From assembly GCA_023422485.1 (NCBI GenBank), contig JAGTAM010000326.1, positions 1 through 7,913 of the forward strand: a DNA stretch of 7,913 bases. The letters are read 5' to 3'. Each line of letters opens with the position of its first letter. The first letter of the stretch is position 1. The DNA is from Pseudomonadota bacterium (lineage in GTDB: Bacteria; Pseudomonadota; Alphaproteobacteria; Rhizobiales; Beijerinckiaceae). Below, one piece after another: positions 5,297 through 7,913 of this stretch. The translations under genes were made by a program, and so were the position numbers. The notes beneath the pieces are model-generated. The model did no database searches, was not told where the DNA came from, and worked only from the letters and a program-made list of their open reading frames with translations.

Positions 5297-5315
5297 TGTG
5301 GGTTAATCTGTGGGT
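5297..5315 (+). repeat. Tandem pair of TGTGGGT motifs, 12-bp period
   Basis: TGTGGGT occurs at 5297-5303 and 5309-5315 in the same orientation, in an AT-richer patch. Such pairs beside P4-type integrase genes are candidate recombinase-binding or attachment sequences. This is inference from spacing and position. Confidence 0.5.
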
Positions 5316-5470
5316 GAATTAAATGGCTTAGTTAAAAAATTCGTTGCACAGCAACTACATAGCCAAAATATCTGGCGGAAGGGGTGTCTGTCGTATCCTT
5401 GTTCGCTCGCGTCCAGGCACGGCCACAACAGCCTACTAAATCGACGCAATACCCCGCCAAGCGTCTTCTG

Positions 5471-5488
5471 TTGTCCGCGATTGTCCGC
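5471..5488 (+). repeat. Tandem pair of TTGTCCGC motifs, 10-bp period
   Basis: Copies lie at 5471-5478 and 5481-5488, one helical turn apart, 54 bp upstream of the integrase start. This is a candidate integrase or regulator binding site. Confidence 0.5.
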
Positions 5489-5504
5489 CAATTTCCAGCA
5501 TCCC

Positions 5505-5526
5505 TGTTGGGGCCCGTGTTGGGGCC
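5505..5526 (+). repeat. Tandem pair of TGTTGGGGCC motifs, 12-bp period
   Basis: Copies lie at 5505-5514 and 5517-5526, ending 15 bp before the integrase GTG. With a core TGTKGGG they resemble the pair at 5297-5315. They overlap where the promoter or leader of the integrase would be, which would suit autoregulation. Confidence 0.55.
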
Positions 5527-5541
5527 GAATCGAGGAATGCC

Positions 5542-6738
5542 GTGGCCCGAACGACCAACCGCCTGACCGCTCGCGGGATCTTGACCTTGAAGAAGCCCGG
5601 CCGCCACGCCGATGGTGGAGGCCTCTACCTGTCCATCTCGCCCGACGGCTCACGCCGACGCTGGGTCTACCTGTTCCGCTGGCGTGAGCCCGGCCAGACA
5701 GGCGCCGGTAAGCTGCGCGAGATGGGCCTGGGCAGCGCCGGCAACGTAAGCCTCGCCCGCGCCCGCGAGTTGGCCACTGTCGCCCGTAGTCAGGTCGCGA
5801 ACGGTGTGAACCCTCTTACCGTGCGCGACGTGCACCCCGAGAAGCGGATGCCCACCTTCAGCGAGATGGCAGAGGAGGTGGTCAGCTCTCTTGAGGCCGG
5901 CTGGAAGAACCCTAAGCATCGGGACCAGTGGCGTATGACTCTGACGCGCTACTGCGTGCCGATTGAAAGTGTGCCGGTCGATCAGGTCACGACCGAGCAG
6001 GTGCTGGCGATCCTAAAGCCGCTTTGGGCAAAGGTGCCGGAGACAGCCTCCCGCCTGCGCGGCCGGATCGAAAAGGTGCTGGATGCAGCTCGGGCTAAGG
6101 GGCACAGGACAGCCGAGAACCCGGCCCGCTGGCGCGGCCATCTCGATCACCTGCTGCCCCGCCGTCAGAAGCTGACGCGCGGGCACCACAAAGCCCTCCC
6201 GTATCGGGAAGTGCCGGACTTCGTCGCGCGCTTGCGCAAGAGCGGGTCGATGAGCGCCCTGTGCCTTGAGTTCACGATCTTGACCGCTGCCCGCAGCGGC
6301 GAGGCCATGGGCGCACCTTGGAGCGAGATCGATCTCGCCCGTGGCATGTGGAGCGTGCCGCGATCCAGGATGAAGGCGGGACGCGAGCACCGGGTGCCGC
6401 TCTCAGCGCGGGCCTGCGCGATTTTGGCCGGGCTGTCCGAGGCGCGGCAGGGCGATCTCGTTTTCCCTGGCAGCAGACCGGGACGACCACTGTCGAACAT
6501 GGCCCTGGAGATGGTATTGCGCCGGATGGAGGTGGACGCGACAGTGCACGGCTTCCGCTCGGCGTTTCGGGATTGGGCTGCCGAACAGACGAGCGCGCCG
6601 CGCGAGGTGACCGAGGCTGCGCTGGCGCATGCCAACACGGACAAGGTCGAGGCGGCCTACTTCCGCACGGATTTGTTCGAGAAGCGACGGATGCTGATGG
6701 ACCAATGGTCAGCCTTCTGCGCCTCTACAGCCACGTGA
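5542..6738 (+). CDS. P4-type tyrosine recombinase / integrase
   Basis: Tyrosine recombinases of this type insert and excise genomic islands and prophages by strand exchange at attachment sites. This one has 398 residues, the usual size. The N-terminal DUF4102-type arm-binding region (about 1-100) includes RHADGGGLYLSISPDGSRRR and SLARARELATVARSQVANGV. A core-binding SAM-like domain (about 105-200, TFSEMAEEVVSSLEAGWKN) comes next, followed by the catalytic domain. All catalytic residues are visible: Arg251 (TAARSGEAMGAPW), Lys278 (SRMKAGREHRVPLS), His336 and Arg339 (VHGFRSAFRDW), His363 (LAHAN) and Tyr373 (AAYFRTDLFEKRR). The start is GTG with an AGGA ribosome-binding site five bases upstream (5533-5536). 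The gene looks intact. Its stop overlaps a GTG in the frame of the next gene, suggesting co-translation. Family certainty is very high; its target site is unknown. Confidence 0.96.
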   Translation: MARTTNRLTARGILTLKKPGRHADGGGLYLSISPDGSRRRWVYLFRWREPGQTGAGKLREMGLGSAGNVSLARARELATVARSQVANGVNPLTVRDVHPEKRMPTFSEMAEEVVSSLEAGWKNPKHRDQWRMTLTRYCVPIESVPVDQVTTEQVLAILKPLWAKVPETASRLRGRIEKVLDAARAKGHRTAENPARWRGHLDHLLPRRQKLTRGHHKALPYREVPDFVARLRKSGSMSALCLEFTILTAARSGEAMGAPWSEIDLARGMWSVPRSRMKAGREHRVPLSARACAILAGLSEARQGDLVFPGSRPGRPLSNMALEMVLRRMEVDATVHGFRSAFRDWAAEQTSAPREVTEAALAHANTDKVEAAYFRTDLFEKRRMLMDQWSAFCASTAT

Positions 6739-6764
6739 GCTTCCGATCCATCGAGAGGGTTTCA

Positions 6765-7511
6765 GTGGGCGGGTACGACGATTTCTATTGGACTCTGGAG
6801 CAGGTCATCGCCTGGATTATGCTTCGTGAGCGCGGTCCAGTTGAGCAGACGTCGGTGCAGGCGCTTGAGAAGATCAAGAGTGGGGACCACATACGCGAGT
6901 ATCACGACAGGCACGGATCTCGGATGACGCCCTATTTCGTTGCCTGCCACAATCCGCTCGCCAAGTTGCTTCCCGGATTTGCCGATTTCGACATCGACAA
7001 CAAGGACAGGTATACGCGGGAACTCGTCGACGCTCTTAGGCGTGGGGAAGTCGTCGCAAACGCTTGGTTACGTAGGGAAGAGACCCGCAGGCCAATCGAG
7101 CCGCTCTACTGGCTAGATCGTGCCATCGGCTGTGATGAGCTTGGGCTTTTGAGTGACCGGGGGCCGCCGCCTCGTCATGCATCCAATCTCGCCGATGTCC
7201 GGATTGAGGCCACCGGGGTTCGCCGTCGCTGGCCTGAGCCGTCGCGTGCAGCAAAAAGCGCTTTGAATGCGGAGGAGGAGGCGTTCGAGCGGCTATGTAA
7301 GATGATGGCGGAAAGCCCTGACAAGCCGCCGGGTCCGAAGAGAACAATCTTGAAAGATATGCGACCCGAAGTTTCCGGCCTCTCCGAACCCATCTTCAAT
7401 CGCGCATGGCTCGCCGCCTTGAAACGCGTCAGGCCTATCGGTTGGGGTAAGTCGGGTCGACCGAAGAAGGAAGGATCGGAAATCGCAAAGGCAAAACTCA
7501 CGAGGCAATAA
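6765..7511 (+). CDS. Uncharacterised protein encoded after the integrase
   Basis: I do not recognise a named family for this 248-residue protein. It starts with an aromatic segment, DDFYWTLEQVIAWIMLR (about 5-21). A middle part reads YTRELVDALRRGEVVANAW, then RPIEPLYWLDRA. A basic, proline-containing linker (GVRRRWPEPSRAAK) leads to a charged C-terminus with SGLSEPIFNRAWLAALKRV and GWGKSGRPKK. The RPIEPLYW and SGLSEPIFNRAW...GRPKK blocks recall small hypothetical proteins seen near integrases in other proteobacteria. The C-terminal helix plus basic tail could bind DNA, but that is inference. There is no signal peptide and no clear membrane segment. The chosen start is GTG 6765, with GAGAGGG five bases upstream. 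An alternative GTG at 6735 overlaps the integrase stop. The 26-bp gap and same strand suggest one transcript. Confidence 0.8.
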   Translation: MGGYDDFYWTLEQVIAWIMLRERGPVEQTSVQALEKIKSGDHIREYHDRHGSRMTPYFVACHNPLAKLLPGFADFDIDNKDRYTRELVDALRRGEVVANAWLRREETRRPIEPLYWLDRAIGCDELGLLSDRGPPPRHASNLADVRIEATGVRRRWPEPSRAAKSALNAEEEAFERLCKMMAESPDKPPGPKRTILKDMRPEVSGLSEPIFNRAWLAALKRVRPIGWGKSGRPKKEGSEIAKAKLTRQ

Positions 7512-7555
7512 AATCCTCGAGGTCTATTAGGGGGGGCGCATCCAGGGCACTTCTC

Positions 7556-7588
7556 GTGCATCGGCCGGGTCGATCCCGGCACATGCAC
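7556..7588. promoter_or_regulatory. 33-bp near-perfect palindrome just upstream of the HTH gene
   Basis: The outer arms are GTGCAT (7556-7561) and ATGCAC (7583-7588) and the inner arms GCCGGG and CCCGGC, with two mismatched pairs between and a five-base TCGAT centre. It ends at the base before the AGAGG ribosome-binding site of the next gene. It could be an operator for the small HTH protein itself, or an RNA hairpin controlling its translation. No U-run follows, so it is not a standard terminator for the upstream gene. Confidence 0.6.
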
Positions 7589-7599
7589 AGAGGTGATCC

Positions 7600-7776
7600 A
7601 TGAACGAGGTGTTGAGTTACGGCATCGCGGATGCAGTGAAAGCGAGCGGAGTCGGCCGCAGCTTTCTGTACGAGCAGATCAAGGCCGGCAAGCTGAAGGC
7701 ACGCAAGCTAGGTCGCCGGACGCTGATCCTGGCTGGGGACCTGCAGAGCTGGCTGTCCGCCCTCCCCCCGATCTAG
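7600..7776 (+). CDS. Small helix-turn-helix DNA-binding protein, AlpA/excisionase type
   Basis: The 58 residues form a single MerR-like winged helix (HTH_17). It starts MNEVLSYGIADAVKASGVGR, has recognition segment SFLYEQIKAGKLKARKLGRR (about 21-40) and a closing helix LAGDLQSWLSAL. The pattern of a Ser/Arg-Phe-Leu-Tyr helix, Gly-Lys turn, Lys-Leu-Gly-Arg-Arg wing and Asp-Leu-x-x-Trp-Leu is typical of excisionases and AlpA-like activators. In mobile elements these bend DNA for excision or regulate the integrase. ATG 7600 has an AGAGG ribosome-binding site at 7589-7593. The gene follows a large palindrome and precedes another frame by 14 bp, so it may begin an operon separate from the integrase pair. 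The fold call is strong; the choice between excisionase and regulator is open. Confidence 0.9.
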   Translation: MNEVLSYGIADAVKASGVGRSFLYEQIKAGKLKARKLGRRTLILAGDLQSWLSALPPI

Positions 7777-7790
7777 GCGGAACCAGAATC

Positions 7791-7913
7791 ATGCTGGACT
7801 TCGCTCAGATTCCCCTGTTCGAGACAGCCGAGGTGGACGAGACCGCGGCGGACGCAGGGGGGGGCACCGCCAAGGTGCCCCCGAAACTCGGCCGCCTAAA
7901 CGCCACGGCGTTG
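7791..7913 (+). CDS. Uncharacterised protein, N-terminal 41 residues, 3' end outside window
   Basis: An open frame from ATG 7791 to the window edge begins MLDFAQIPLFETAEVDETAA and then DAGGGTAKVPPKLGRLNATA. It follows the HTH gene by 14 bp on the same strand with a weak GCGGAA ribosome-binding site, so it is probably cotranscribed. The visible part is acidic then basic, low in structure, with no recognisable motif. In islands of this layout replication or primase-type proteins often follow the HTH gene, but nothing in these residues proves that. A perfect 9-bp-arm stem-loop lies within its codons at 7860-7882. Confidence 0.55.
   Translation, partial: MLDFAQIPLFETAEVDETAADAGGGTAKVPPKLGRLNATAL
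7860..7882. repeat. GC-rich perfect inverted repeat inside the last coding frame
   Basis: GGGGGCACC and GGTGCCCCC flank a five-base GCCAA loop. It would be a very stable RNA stem about 70 bases into the coding frame. It may be chance in GC-rich DNA, a pausing or attenuation hairpin, or a binding site. Confidence 0.5.

Larger units (their letters stand above)
5090..5541. other. Repeat-rich intergenic region upstream of the integrase
   Basis: I find no convincing gene in these roughly 450 bp. They hold a 32-bp imperfect palindrome (5159-5190), a possible but unsupported 29-codon frame (5217-5306), an AT-richer patch (about 5290-5365) unlike the surrounding GC-rich DNA, and three tandem pairs of short motifs. 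This is the usual place for an attachment site and recombinase-binding sites of an integrative element. I see no tRNA in it. Confidence 0.55.

Noticed and set aside
5217..5306. 29-codon frame starting MALSDEVRWGG
   Set aside because: It has no good ribosome-binding site and no recognisable family, and it overlaps the repeat region. The evidence is too weak to annotate it as a gene.
5297..5526. CRISPR-like repeats
   Set aside because: The repeats are only 7-10 bp, occur in pairs of different sequence and lack spacers of regular length.
5090..5541. tRNA gene as integration target of the P4-type integrase
   Set aside because: I looked for a cloverleaf and a GTTCRANYC-like T-loop and found none that fold convincingly.
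7564..7580. Rho-independent terminator after the 248-aa gene
   Set aside because: The stem is not followed by a T-tract, and it belongs to a larger palindrome touching the next ribosome-binding site.

Overview
The window is GC-rich bacterial DNA. Its codon use and gene families suggest an alphaproteobacterium, possibly a Methylobacterium-like member of the Hyphomicrobiales; this placement is inference, because no rRNA or lineage-specific marker is present. A housekeeping gene at the left edge is followed by a nest of insertion sequences, and a tyrosine-recombinase gene with small accessory genes occupies the right third.

Positions 1-1105 (minus strand) hold the first 368 codons of glmS, glucosamine-6-phosphate synthase, which runs off the left edge. 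About 85 bp upstream of its start the DNA becomes an old IS630-family element. Its transposase gene now lies in four pieces on alternating strands: N-terminus at 5014-4884 (minus), next piece at 1742-1874 (plus), middle at 4644-4888 (plus), C-terminus at 1741-1191 (minus). Two events explain this. An ISL3-family element inserted between the second and third pieces, leaving the 8-bp direct repeat CAGTGGGG at 1867-1874 and 4642-4649. A segment of the same gene was also inverted, with the 6-bp inverted motif GGTAGA/TCTACC at both breakpoints (1736-1741 and 4884-4889). Undoing both on paper rejoins the second to third and third to fourth pieces in frame. The first-second join is also in frame, but a small frameshift lies inside piece two.

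The ISL3 transposase gene (minus strand, 520 codons when restored) is itself split by a smaller IS630-like element at about 2656-3703 (plus strand). That element's transposase is divided into two overlapping frames. The ISL3 inverted repeats are bracketed by inverted copies of an ATCGGCGT motif resembling IS21-family termini, but no istA or istB gene is present. No transposase in the nest is obviously functional as it stands. The innermost one keeps its whole DDE triad but needs a frameshift.

The right third looks like the integrase end of a genomic island or prophage. A repeat-rich intergenic stretch (about 5090-5541) holds palindromes and three tandem pairs of short motifs. It precedes a complete P4-type tyrosine recombinase (5542-6738), an unrecognised 248-aa protein translated just after it (6765-7511), a 58-aa AlpA/excisionase-type helix-turn-helix protein (7600-7776) behind a 33-bp palindrome, and the start of another gene that leaves the window. 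I saw no tRNA, rRNA or CRISPR array. The strongest unusual signal is the inversion-plus-nesting history, not a new defence or metabolic system.
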